DNA from: Chloroflexi bacterium RBG_13_51_52
GTDB lineage: Bacteria > Chloroflexota > Dehalococcoidia > Dehalococcoidales > RBG-16-60-22
Length of the DNA stretch: 56,860 nucleotides
Direction: 5' to 3'
Assembly (NCBI GenBank): GCA_001796525.1
Contig: MGMT01000024.1
Coordinates: forward strand, 1-56,860
The position numbers and the translations under genes are program-made. Shown here one piece after another: positions 47,874 to 55,978 of this stretch (the stretch's first letter is position 1; each line of letters begins with the position of its first letter). A model generated the notes under the pieces. It had not been told where the DNA came from and searched no databases. It worked only from the letters and a program-made list of their open reading frames with translations.

Positions 47874-49479
47874 AGAAAGCATACTGGTAGTGGATGACGA
47901 CCTCGATTTTCTAGGAATCATCCGGAAGATACTGGAAAATAAGGGGTACAAAACCAGTACCGTGCCTTCGGCCAGTGAGGCGTTGTCCCTTTTAGAAAAG
48001 CAGTTCTATAATGCGGTTATCCTGGATATCAGCCTGCCGGATGCCGATGGTACCGAACTGCTTCCTAAAATACTCGAATTGCATCCATATATCCTAGCTA
48101 TAATGCTGACAGGCCATTCCTCGGTAAAGAACGCCGTAGAGTCTTTGAACCGGGGTGCTTTCGCGTATCTTGAGAAACCGTTAAACCCGGAGAACCTCCT
48201 TTCAGTTATCAACCGAGGCATGGAAAAACAGCTCCTCGTTTTTGAAAACCGCCAGTTAATGGATGAACTGGAAAGGCATAATCGTATCACCAATACTCTC
48301 TTGAGCGTTTCGCAGGCAGTAGCCCAGACGCTCGACCTTCAGAAAATAATCGATTCCGCACTGGAAAAGGTAGCCGAATGTATCGGAGTGGAAGCAAGTT
48401 TTGTCTACCTTCGTGATAAAGATCATTTCAAACTCAAGGGGTACCACGGATTGTCAACGCAAACAGTCAAGGATATGCCCGAAGAGGTCTCCAACAACAC
48501 GGGAATATTCAGTAACCTGATTGAGCAGTCCGGGCCTATTATTATAGAAGATCTTAAAAAAACCAATGAACCAGACCTCGGGTTCCTGAATAATGTCGGC
48601 TACCGCTCTTTTGCCGGAGTTCCCTTGGCGATTCTGGGTGAGAATATCGGTGTCCTGGGAATAGCTACCGATTTTAATCAGATTTTTAGTCCTAATAATG
48701 TCGATTTACTCACGGGAATCGGACGAGAAATAGCTATAGCGGTCAGGAACGCACAGCTATATGAAGAAGCATCCAGCGTTAAAGCGCTCCGGGAACTCGA
48801 CGCCATGCGTACCGCCTTTCTCGCCAACGTATCACACGAATTACGCACGCCTCTAGCAGTTATTAAAGGTTCAGCCAATAGCCTGTTGCAGCCTGATGTT
48901 ATTTTCGATGAACAGACACGTCGTGACTTCCTGGTATCTATAGATAAAGACGCCGATACATTGACCCGCTTGGTAGACGACCTGCTGATGATATCCCGCC
49001 TCGAAGCCAACGCGCTGGAGGTCAAGAAAAAGCCAAGTAAACTTATCGATGTAATATCAGCCATTAAAGACAGGCTGGACAACCTAACAGTAAAACATCA
49101 TATGCATATCGATATCGCGGAAGAAATCCCGACGGTAAATATAGATGAAGGACGCATCGGCGAAGTGCTTACCAATCTCGTTGAGAACGCGGTTAAGTTT
49201 TCCGAAGACAACACCAATATCTACATTAAAGCGATAAATAAAAATAAAGAAGTATTAATCAGCGTTGCCGATGAAGGTATCGGCATTCCTCTGGAATTGC
49301 ACCAGAGAATATTCGAACGATTTTTCCAAGGAGACGGTCGCAAGGCCGGACGCAGAAAGGGAACCGGACTGGGGCTGGCCATTTGCCAAGGCATTGTCGA
49401 AGCGCACGGGGGTGAAATCTGGGTAGAAAGCACACCAGGCAAAGGGGCTAAATTCAGCTTCAACATCCCGGTTAACTAA
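47863..49479 (+). CDS. Receiver-GAF-histidine kinase hybrid
   Basis: A 538-residue soluble hybrid: N-terminal receiver (VVDDD, AVILDISLPDADG, LEKPLNP), coiled coil, GAF domain (residues about 150-300; FAGVPLAILGENIGVLGIA), HisKA (MRTAFLANVSHELRTPLAVIKG) and HATPase (NLVENAVKFS, DEGIGIPLELHQRIFERFFQG, GTGLGLAICQGIVEAHGG). No membrane helices. All key residues are present. The receiver in front suggests it is itself controlled by phosphate from an upstream kinase. The OmpR-family regulator follows after 14 bases. Confidence 0.93.
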   Translation: MKNKESILVVDDDLDFLGIIRKILENKGYKTSTVPSASEALSLLEKQFYNAVILDISLPDADGTELLPKILELHPYILAIMLTGHSSVKNAVESLNRGAFAYLEKPLNPENLLSVINRGMEKQLLVFENRQLMDELERHNRITNTLLSVSQAVAQTLDLQKIIDSALEKVAECIGVEASFVYLRDKDHFKLKGYHGLSTQTVKDMPEEVSNNTGIFSNLIEQSGPIIIEDLKKTNEPDLGFLNNVGYRSFAGVPLAILGENIGVLGIATDFNQIFSPNNVDLLTGIGREIAIAVRNAQLYEEASSVKALRELDAMRTAFLANVSHELRTPLAVIKGSANSLLQPDVIFDEQTRRDFLVSIDKDADTLTRLVDDLLMISRLEANALEVKKKPSKLIDVISAIKDRLDNLTVKHHMHIDIAEEIPTVNIDEGRIGEVLTNLVENAVKFSEDNTNIYIKAINKNKEVLISVADEGIGIPLELHQRIFERFFQGDGRKAGRRKGTGLGLAICQGIVEAHGGEIWVESTPGKGAKFSFNIPVN

Positions 49480-49493
49480 AGGGGGATACGACT

Positions 49494-50201
49494 ATGGACA
49501 AAAAACACATACTCATCGTGGATGATGACCCGGCGATACTGAGATTACTTAGCACAAATCTCAAGGCACGCGGCTATGAAATTTTCACCGCCATAGATGG
49601 AGCAGAATCGCTGGAAGCGGTGCAAAAAGATTTCATCGACCTAATAATTCTCGACCTGATGATGCCCAAGATAGACGGCGTGGAAGTATGCCGACGTGTC
49701 CGGGAATGGTCGGACGTACCTATTATCATACTGAGCGCCCGTGGCGATGAAAATGACAAGGTAAAGTGCCTTGACCTGGGCGCGGACGATTATCTGACGA
49801 AACCTTTCGGTATCGCCGAACTGATGGCGAGAATTAAAACGGCTTTCCGCCACCGCGGCGACCCAACTGTAGCCCCAGCCCAAGCAACATTCGCCTGCGA
49901 CGGACTGGAAATAAACTTTGCCAAGCGGCGGGTAACGGTTGACGGTAAAGAGGTAACACTCACCCCTACCGAGTTCGCCCTGCTGCAGCACCTGGCAGTT
50001 AATTCGGATAAAGTCCTGACCCATAATATGCTTTTGCAGAGCGTCTGGGGCAATGAATATTCATCGGAAAAAGAATACCTGCGTGTATTTGTCGGACGAC
50101 TGCGCCGCAAGCTGGAGCCCGACCCCAAGAACCCCAAATACATCCAGACAATCCCCGGTGTAGGCTATCATATCGCGACATCAACAGCTTCAGTAGCTTA
50201 G
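49494..50201 (+). CDS. OmpR-family winged-helix response regulator
   Basis: A 235-residue regulator with an intact receiver (VDDDPA, IILDLMMPKIDG, LTKPFG) and a C-terminal winged-helix DNA-binding domain (VTLTPTEFALLQHLAVNSDKV, LRVFVGRLRRKLEPDP, IQTIPGVGYHI). GGGGG precedes the ATG. As the last gene of the phosphorelay cluster it is the likely transcription output. Its target promoters are not visible from the sequence. Confidence 0.95.
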   Translation: MDKKHILIVDDDPAILRLLSTNLKARGYEIFTAIDGAESLEAVQKDFIDLIILDLMMPKIDGVEVCRRVREWSDVPIIILSARGDENDKVKCLDLGADDYLTKPFGIAELMARIKTAFRHRGDPTVAPAQATFACDGLEINFAKRRVTVDGKEVTLTPTEFALLQHLAVNSDKVLTHNMLLQSVWGNEYSSEKEYLRVFVGRLRRKLEPDPKNPKYIQTIPGVGYHIATSTASVA

Positions 50202-50221
50202 CGGCTACTGTTTTCATATAG

Positions 50222-50249
50222 AAAGGGAGCTTTATCAGCTCCCTTTTTT
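50222..50249 (+). terminator. Intrinsic terminator after the phosphorelay cluster
   Basis: A perfect 9-bp stem (50222-50230 with 50238-50246), seven-base loop and a run of six T. It marks the end of the operon ending in the OmpR-type regulator. Confidence 0.9.
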
Positions 50250-50323
50250 ATTTGTTAAATATCTGTGTTTTAGAGTACAATCAGGTTAATATTTTGCATC
50301 ATCATATATAAAAGGAGTATTTC

Positions 50324-51046
50324 ATGACCGTCAAAGAAATGGAAGCAAAGCTCAAAGCCCTGGAAAAGAAAATAAGCCTTTTAGAAGATGTAAATGAAGT
50401 AAAAAGACTGCAGAGGGCATATAGTTATTACGTTCAGCATATGATGCGTGACGAAATATACGACTGTTTCGCCGATTCTCCGGATGTAGTCCTACACTGG
50501 CTGGAAGGCACCTGGCTGGGCAAAGAAGGCGTGAAACGCTATTTCGGCGTCGGAAGTGACCGCCCGGAACCGCCGCCGGGATTCCTGCACCAGGTAATGC
50601 CTATCGCCGGAGTTGTTGATGTAGAACCGAACGGGAAAAGAGCCAAGGGGCGCTGGTATTCTTTCGGCGGGGTTGCCATACCCAACGAAAAAGGTAAATT
50701 CAATTGCTCAATCGTCGGGGGCCTTTACGAAATCGAATATATCAAGCAGAACGGCGCCTGGAAAATGCTGAGAGTAGACTGGATTATACCTCTAAACATC
50801 AAAATACCGGAAGATGCCTGGATGTCAGTGGAAAATCTCGGTAAAGCTATCATGAATTTCAAAGGTCCCGGTGCCGATATCCCGCCTACTCCCGATGACC
50901 CCAGGTTTGTATCAGGCTATATCTTCCCGTTCCATTACAACCACCCGGTTACCGGCAAGCCAACTTCCGAGAAAGTGAAGAATACCAAACTGCTAAGCGG
51001 AAAAAAGGTAAAAGCTAAAGCTAAGTCCAAATTAAAAGCGAAATAG
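50324..51046 (+). CDS. SnoaL-like (NTF2-fold) protein with lysine-rich tail
   Basis: A 240-residue protein. An N-terminal coiled coil (EMEAKLKALEKKISLLEDV) leads into a SnoaL/NTF2-like domain (VKRLQRAYSYYVQHM ... LHWLEGTWLGKEGVKRYF ... RWYSFGGVAIPNEKG), the fold used by small-molecule isomerases, dehydratases and some binding proteins. The last 20 residues are almost all Lys/Ala/Ser. RBS AAAAGGAG precedes the ATG. The substrate is not evident. The next gene, a cupin, also ends in a Lys-rich tail. Confidence 0.75.
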   Translation: MTVKEMEAKLKALEKKISLLEDVNEVKRLQRAYSYYVQHMMRDEIYDCFADSPDVVLHWLEGTWLGKEGVKRYFGVGSDRPEPPPGFLHQVMPIAGVVDVEPNGKRAKGRWYSFGGVAIPNEKGKFNCSIVGGLYEIEYIKQNGAWKMLRVDWIIPLNIKIPEDAWMSVENLGKAIMNFKGPGADIPPTPDDPRFVSGYIFPFHYNHPVTGKPTSEKVKNTKLLSGKKVKAKAKSKLKAK

Positions 51047-51097
51047 CTGCGTCTTTTCAGGAGCCTGTAACAACAATTATCTTAAGGAGAGAAAAAT

Positions 51098-51556
51098 ATG
51101 GCAACGAAAACAAAATACGGAAAATGTGTACATACGAAAAAATTAATCAAAGATATAGGACATTACACCGGTAAATCAATCGTAGCGCACGATGGCGAGC
51201 TGGATGCCGACTGCAGCATGGGTTATCACTGCATCTCCAAGCCAATGTCTTTCGACCATGTTCATTCCCATAATTTCCCAGAAATGCTTTGCTTCATCGG
51301 CGGGAACCCGCTGGATATCACCGATTTCGGGGCGGAAATAGAGTTTACGTTGGGTGGAGAGAAGCACTTTATCAATACCACTGCCGTCGTCTCCATCCCT
51401 AAAGGTGTAAAGCACTGCCCTATCGTATTTAAGAAAGTTACCAGGCCTATCATCTTCCTGGAGGTATCGCTAACGCGCATCTGGAAGCCTTCAGGACCGC
51501 CGCCGAAAAAGAAAGCGGCCGCTACCAAGAAAGCACCTAAAAAGACCACCAGATAA
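51098..51556 (+). CDS. Cupin-like protein with lysine-rich tail
   Basis: A 152-residue small beta-barrel. Metal-ligand-type residues occur in FDHVHSHNFPEMLCFIGGNP, the cupin-like loop, followed by a second beta segment (VSIPKGVKHCPIVFKKV) with another His/Cys pair. The last 25 residues are Pro/Lys/Ala-rich. AAGGAG lies before the ATG. It may bind a metal or a small ligand; enzyme activity cannot be predicted. It lies 51 bases after the SnoaL-like gene. Confidence 0.75.
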   Translation: MATKTKYGKCVHTKKLIKDIGHYTGKSIVAHDGELDADCSMGYHCISKPMSFDHVHSHNFPEMLCFIGGNPLDITDFGAEIEFTLGGEKHFINTTAVVSIPKGVKHCPIVFKKVTRPIIFLEVSLTRIWKPSGPPPKKKAAATKKAPKKTTR

Positions 51557-51790
51557 ATATAATATTATTTGATAGTCAAACATTAAACATTGCTGCTTCG
51601 CTTTTTTAACTTTAAAACGAGTTTTATGTAAACTATCTTTACTATTTTTACACCTGCAACAAATGCCTCATATGTCCTGCCGCATCATTAATAAGATGTT
51701 TATCTTATAATTATTGCCGTTTATGCCCTGTTTATCGCCACGATGTTAGTCTTATACATGTAAATAAAACGTCTTATAAAGGAGACTAGC

Positions 51791-52207
51791 ATGAAGGAGA
51801 AAACGAAAATACTTACCATCAGCCGGGACCAGTCTCTGGTTACTTTACTGCAGCAAGAGCTTAATGATGGTGATTACGAAATAATTAACACTGAACATGG
51901 CGATATTCACCTTAAGGATGTAGTCGATGCCGAAAATCCGGAATTTATTATTCTGGATATCGTTATGCCGTCACTCGATGGCATCGGCACCTGCCTGCAG
52001 CTTCGGCAATGGACACAGACCCCCATCATGATGCTAAGTACATGGGATACCAGAGACGGCATGGTTAGAGGTCTTAATCTCGGAGCTGAAAGTTACCTGA
52101 CCGAGCCTTTCAGTGTGGATATTCTGAAAATGCGGATCGAAGACACGTTGAAACGCACCATCGTAACCTCCGGCACCCTGTATAACATACAAACCAACCA
52201 GAACTAA
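51791..52207 (+). CDS. Stand-alone receiver protein with a changed switch lysine
   Basis: A 138-residue receiver-only protein. The phospho-acceptor Asp is kept (FIILDIVMPSLDG), but the usual second acidic residue near the start is replaced (TISRDQ), and the conserved Lys before Pro is Glu (LTEPF). Phosphorylation may be weak or absent. No output domain. AAAGGAG precedes the ATG. The 234-base gap upstream has no gene. Possibly an adaptor for a kinase elsewhere or a remnant of an OmpR-type regulator, whose receiver this resembles. Confidence 0.8.
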   Translation: MKEKTKILTISRDQSLVTLLQQELNDGDYEIINTEHGDIHLKDVVDAENPEFIILDIVMPSLDGIGTCLQLRQWTQTPIMMLSTWDTRDGMVRGLNLGAESYLTEPFSVDILKMRIEDTLKRTIVTSGTLYNIQTNQN

Positions 52208-52223
52208 AACAAAAGGAGATAAA

Positions 52224-52460
52224 ATGGCAGAATGTGAATGCTTGAACGGATGTCCGTTCTTTAATGATAAAATGAAAGACACCGACGGGCTTGGGGCGAT
52301 GTTTAAGGAAAAGTACTGCCTTGGTGATAATTCTGAATGCGCCAGATACATGATTTTCAAGACGCTTGGCAAACCAAGTATTCCTGTAGACCTTTACCCT
52401 AATATGCACGAGCGTGCCAAGAAAGTCCTCTCGGGGCAAATTGTTTCGGGGCAAAAATAA
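52224..52460 (+). CDS. Small Cys-rich protein
   Basis: A 78-residue protein with Cys at positions 4, 6 and 10 (CECLNGC) and two more in YCLGDNSECARY. I recall similar short Cys-rich proteins in anaerobic Chloroflexota and Desulfobacterota but know no function. The pattern could bind an Fe-S cluster or zinc. Overlap-free, 16 bases after the lone receiver, behind AAAAGGAG, so the two are probably co-expressed. Confidence 0.65.
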   Translation: MAECECLNGCPFFNDKMKDTDGLGAMFKEKYCLGDNSECARYMIFKTLGKPSIPVDLYPNMHERAKKVLSGQIVSGQK

Positions 52461-52554
52461 AATAACCAACATGCGACTCCACACAGAAATGCTACCACCC
52501 TAGTGAGTCGTAGCGATATAAAAGCTAATTATTTCGTCAATATCAAAAAGTTTT

Positions 52555-52589
52555 AGGACTTAGCCAATAAAATGCTAAGTCCTTTTTTT
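52555..52589 (+). terminator. Intrinsic terminator
   Basis: A 10-bp stem (52555-52564 with 52574-52583) and run of seven T. The rest of the 52461-52768 gap is AT-rich with no gene; a GAGCTC-centred repeat near 52720 may belong to the leader of the next gene. Confidence 0.85.
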
Positions 52590-52768
52590 ATCAATTAATC
52601 GCCTGATTACGCCCATTACTTGTCCTGAAGAACGTTTATTTTTTATTTACACCCTTACCCCGTCAATTTATGATTTATTACTCATTTCAACGATAAGCTG
52701 TAACTACGGTTGAAAGCTCATAGAGCTCCATTCCGGTTACTTAAACTTGATAAATTAGGTCGCTTGAA

Positions 52769-53284
52769 ATGAAAAGAACTCTCTTTTTTCTTATATTCGC
52801 AGCAATTTTACTCATTCCCTGCGGCGTAGCTTATGCCTACGATGAAGTCAATGCGACCGAAAACTCCATGACAATCGAACCGGCTGACCCAACGCAAGTA
52901 CCACACATCAACGTGTTCGGCAACGTTATAGGCGGAGTTGAGGCAGGTGACCTTTTCCAGATCGATGTCTCCGGCACGATAGTTGATACACCGTTCACTC
53001 TTTATATCACAAATGTAGATGAACTCGTTCACAGTTATAGATATATGAATCTCAATGTGGGAGTTTATGTTCAAACAGATATCGACCAATGGGAGAAAAT
53101 GACGGCAATCGCCGGAGAGCCACTCCCGGATATATATATAACAATGCAAAACGGCATGGTGAGTTTCACACTGCCGGGTAACGCCAAATACAAGATTACT
53201 ATTGATAAAGGCTGTTTCCACAGTTATAGCATTACACCAGGGGAAAGCGTAGCGATACCCAGCTTCTATCTGACCACAAGCTAA
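52769..53284 (+). CDS. Secreted protein of unknown function
   Basis: A 171-residue protein with a clear Sec signal peptide (MKRTLFFLIFAAILLIPCGVAYA, cut after AYA). The mature part is beta-rich (IDVSGTIVDTPFTLYITNVD, YKITIDKGCFHSYSITPGES) with a single Cys and no lipobox in the usual place. No family recognised. It stands between two terminators, so it probably has its own promoter, though none is clear. Confidence 0.65.
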   Translation: MKRTLFFLIFAAILLIPCGVAYAYDEVNATENSMTIEPADPTQVPHINVFGNVIGGVEAGDLFQIDVSGTIVDTPFTLYITNVDELVHSYRYMNLNVGVYVQTDIDQWEKMTAIAGEPLPDIYITMQNGMVSFTLPGNAKYKITIDKGCFHSYSITPGESVAIPSFYLTTS

Positions 53285-53334
53285 ATAAATAAGGTCGAGA
53301 AGGATACGGAATACAAAAACTTGCGGAGGTAATT

Positions 53335-53553
53335 ATGATTATACTGTGGATTAGAAAAAGGAAGACCGATAAGAATGCTATTACCGAAAAAAAAGAGAGA
53401 CAGTCTTTTGAGCAACACGATGATATTATGAAAAGATTCCGCCTCGAACACCCGGATGTAAATATCATCGATGCCAAAGACATTTTTGCGGACGAGGGGA
53501 ATCTGCTGGTGCCGGTACAACAGGTAAAACTACCGGTAAATATCCAGAATTAG
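53335..53553 (+). CDS. Small charged protein, hypothetical
   Basis: A 72-residue protein, mostly charged helix (RKRKTDKNAITEKKERQSFE) with an N-terminal MIILWI that may touch the membrane. TGCGGAGG lies seven bases before the ATG, and a terminator follows, both of which support it being real. No family or function recognised. Confidence 0.5.
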   Translation: MIILWIRKRKTDKNAITEKKERQSFEQHDDIMKRFRLEHPDVNIIDAKDIFADEGNLLVPVQQVKLPVNIQN

Positions 53554-53599
53554 CACATTAAAATCTTAAAGATTGTAAATAATTTTACAAGGCGGGTGA

Positions 53600-53639
53600 A
53601 AAAAGCTTCCCAGGCAGTAACGGGCGGGGAAGCTTTTTT
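53600..53639 (+). terminator. Intrinsic terminator before tRNA-Lys
   Basis: A 12-bp stem (53600-53611 with 53627-53638), 15-base loop and T run through 53639. It ends transcription before the tRNA gene, which therefore needs its own promoter. Confidence 0.8.
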
Positions 53640-53723
53640 CTTTGGTTTATATGTAATTTTAGCCTGTTTAAGCTTGCTACAACAGGTTTCAAGATGATAA
53701 AATTATGTACAGTTACTCAAACC

Positions 53724-53799
53724 GGGCCGCTAGCTCAACTGGCAGAGCAGATGACTCTTAATCATCAGGTTCGAGGTTCGATTCCTCGGCGGCTCACCA
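53724..53799 (+). tRNA. tRNA-Lys (anticodon CTT)
   Basis: A complete 76-base cloverleaf. The acceptor stem pairs 53724-53730 with 53789-53795 (one G-U), the D arm GCTC/GAGC, the anticodon stem GATGA/TCATC around loop CTCTTAA with anticodon CTT at 53757-53759, and the T arm CGAGG-TTCGATT-CCTCG. The discriminator A and an encoded CCA end follow. Any protein frame read across this region is a by-product of the tRNA. Confidence 0.97.
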
Positions 53800-53849
53800 A
53801 TTTTCAACTGACTATATGCCAGTCTTTTAATTTACACTTCTTGCAAAGG

Positions 53850-55688
53850 TTATCCCGGAGGAGGCCCAAACCCAGGGGGGAATTGCCCCGGCGGCCAAAG
53901 CTCTTCAGCTATTTCAATTAAGCCAAGTTCTATTAGTTTATTCTTGCTGGGTTTGGTGGTTACCATATCCCAATCAAGAGCGCCAAGGTTCCAGTAATTT
54001 TGAGCCTTGGTGTTGATTGTCACACCCGCGAGCGGTCCCTCCTTTTGAGGAGGTTCACCGTATACCCTTGGATGCGCGTACCAGTCCAACTCATTGATAC
54101 CCTCGCGCAGGTTAAAGACATGCCTCATATTAGCAATTCTCTCGCCCGTCTTAAGAATATCGTCAACGGTATAGTTAAGACCGGTAACCGCGGTCATAAA
54201 TTCCGCCAGTTTTGCCGGTCCTGACCCGAAACCGAATCCAATAAGGCACAGTCCGCTAGCGTTTACCACATGCCCGCTGAAACCACCAGGACCAAAGCCC
54301 TGGGTATGACGGCCCGGAGTAGCATCCATCTGATAGCGAGCAAATGCAGACATACCACCGAATCCTGCGAGTTTGGGGTCATGCATACCCACCTCCTGCC
54401 CGCCGACGTGTACGGCGAACTTCTTCGCTCCCTTGCCCATTTTCTCCGCCGCCACCTTTACGCCATCGGCAAGTTTATCACCGATACCTTCTCTTTTAGC
54501 CATTTTCTCGGTCATGGCTACCAGGGCTTTGTGGTTGCCCCACTTCAGGTCGATGCCATCTGTATCCTTTTTGGTAATAACACCGTTCTCATAGCACTCG
54601 ATGGCGAATGCCATGACAGTGCCGGCAGATATCGTATCCAGACCGTAGCGGTTGCAGATATCATTGACCATATTGATTGATTCGGTATTGCTGTTGCCAC
54701 AATTAGCCCCAAAGCTTCCCTGGGTCTCATATTCCGGCCTCCGGATGCCGCCCGGGTATTTGTACTGGCCGGTGCCTTCCTTTAGAATCGCTTTGCACGC
54801 CACCGGACAATGCCAGCAACCACCAAGTTTCTGTACATATTTTTCCAACACTTCCGCTTTAAGTCCCTCGACATCCGGAAGGTCAATAATGCCGATACCG
54901 CCCCAGTTCCTGACCGGAGTATCTCCGCTGTGAGCAGAGTTGGCAGTTAAAGCAGAGGTGCCGAATCTATGTAATCCCTCCAAATTCATAGGACCGGGGG
55001 TTTGGAGTGATTTCACGTGTTCTTTTCTCAATCTCTCAGCGGTCTCTTTATCCGCTATGGGTACCGGCATGGTACCCCTCGCCACTACCGCCTTTAATTT
55101 CTTGGAACCCATGACCGCTCCCAAGCCGGAGCGTCCAGCCGCCGAGCCTTTATCCGTCATAATAGCTGATATAAGCGACAACTTTTCTCCGGCCGGGCCG
55201 ATACAGGCAACGCGGCTCTGCTTGCCGTATTCCGCTTCCAGAGTACTCTCAGTTTCATAAGCATCTTTTCCCCAGAGATGGCTGGCATCTTTCAGTTCCG
55301 CTTTACCCTCATCAATGAGCAGATAAACTGGCTTCCGCGATGCGCCCGTAAAGAAAACCCCATCATAACCGGAAAACTTGAGGTAAGGACCGAAGAATCC
55401 CCCCGAGTTAGCATCTCCCCATCCTCCGGTAAGCGGTGATTTCGCCACGGCGGCGTAACGGGCGCCGGAAGGAATCGGTGTACCGGTAAATGGGCCGGTG
55501 ACCAGTCCAAGTATATTATCCGGTCCCAACGGATCCGCTCCGGGCTTCATGCGGTCGTAAAGAATCCTTGCCCCGAGACCATAACCACCGATATAGTCTT
55601 TGTAAAGGCTTTTCTTTGGTTTCTCTTCTTTAATCTTTCCCGTGGAAAGATTCACCCATAATATTTTTCCCATGTATCCACCAGCCAT
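53850..55688 (-). CDS. Aldehyde:ferredoxin oxidoreductase family tungsten enzyme
   Basis: A 612-residue member of the AOR family, which oxidises aldehydes to acids with reduction of ferredoxin using a tungsto-bispterin and a [4Fe-4S] cluster. The N-terminal NLSTGKIKEE and YIGGYGLGARIL are the family start; GGWGDANSGGFFGPYLKFSG binds pterin; the cluster ligands are CWHCPVAC near residue 291 and a late Cys in NASGLCLIGF. The C-terminus has an extra Pro/Gly-rich tail (PPGQFPPGFGPPPG). The ATG follows AAAGGAG. It converges on tRNA-Lys and has a divergent promoter with the small peptide gene. Confidence 0.94.
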   Translation of the reverse strand: MAGGYMGKILWVNLSTGKIKEEKPKKSLYKDYIGGYGLGARILYDRMKPGADPLGPDNILGLVTGPFTGTPIPSGARYAAVAKSPLTGGWGDANSGGFFGPYLKFSGYDGVFFTGASRKPVYLLIDEGKAELKDASHLWGKDAYETESTLEAEYGKQSRVACIGPAGEKLSLISAIMTDKGSAAGRSGLGAVMGSKKLKAVVARGTMPVPIADKETAERLRKEHVKSLQTPGPMNLEGLHRFGTSALTANSAHSGDTPVRNWGGIGIIDLPDVEGLKAEVLEKYVQKLGGCWHCPVACKAILKEGTGQYKYPGGIRRPEYETQGSFGANCGNSNTESINMVNDICNRYGLDTISAGTVMAFAIECYENGVITKKDTDGIDLKWGNHKALVAMTEKMAKREGIGDKLADGVKVAAEKMGKGAKKFAVHVGGQEVGMHDPKLAGFGGMSAFARYQMDATPGRHTQGFGPGGFSGHVVNASGLCLIGFGFGSGPAKLAEFMTAVTGLNYTVDDILKTGERIANMRHVFNLREGINELDWYAHPRVYGEPPQKEGPLAGVTINTKAQNYWNLGALDWDMVTTKPSKNKLIELGLIEIAEELWPPGQFPPGFGPPPG

Positions 55689-55727
55689 AGTTATCTCCTT
55701 TCACCAAATAAACTTAGATATACTTTA

Positions 55728-55757
55728 ATTCTACTAATGAGTTTGTTTCGGTGTCAA
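55728..55757 (-). promoter_or_regulatory. Promoter of the aldehyde oxidoreductase gene
   Basis: On the minus strand TTGACA (55757-55752), 18 bases, TAGAAT (55733-55728). Leader of about 32 bases. Confidence 0.65.
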
Positions 55758-55792
55758 ACACGAGATATATTCAACGCATACTCTGGAATTCC

Positions 55793-55821
55793 TTGACAAA
55801 ACAAATTAGCGATATTATTAT
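55793..55821 (+). promoter_or_regulatory. Near-consensus promoter of a small-peptide gene
   Basis: TTGACA (55793-55798), 17 bases, TATTAT (55816-55821). A leader of about 35 bases leads to the gene at 55864. Confidence 0.7.
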
Positions 55822-55863
55822 ATTCAACACCCCGCTTTATAAAAAGTCGGAAAAGGAGACAGT

Positions 55864-55944
55864 ATGAAACTGAAACTCGCCGTACTTATTCTGGGCGTTA
55901 TACTCATAGTGGTAGGAATCGTACTTTTACTGACCAAAGCATAA
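55864..55944 (+). CDS. 26-residue single-helix membrane peptide
   Basis: ATG at 55864 follows AAGGAG by five bases; the frame ends at 55944. The peptide is a short basic start (MKLKL) and then one hydrophobic helix, with Lys-Ala at the end. Promoter, ribosome site and composition all support a real small membrane protein. It may be a regulator or stabiliser of a membrane complex; nothing in the sequence points to a partner. It converges on the E1-beta gene. Confidence 0.6.
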   Translation: MKLKLAVLILGVILIVVGIVLLLTKA

Positions 55945-55978
55945 AATAATCCCAATTTAGTCAACAATTCTCTCGTGT

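Noticed and set aside
52590..52768. Riboswitch (c-di-GMP or similar) upstream of the secreted protein
   Set aside because: A few short inverted repeats are present, but no conserved riboswitch core could be recognised.
53694..53921. A 75-codon open frame across 53694-53921
   Set aside because: It lies over the tRNA-Lys gene; the typical LAQLAEQ...NHQVRGSIPR string is the well-known translation of a tRNA.
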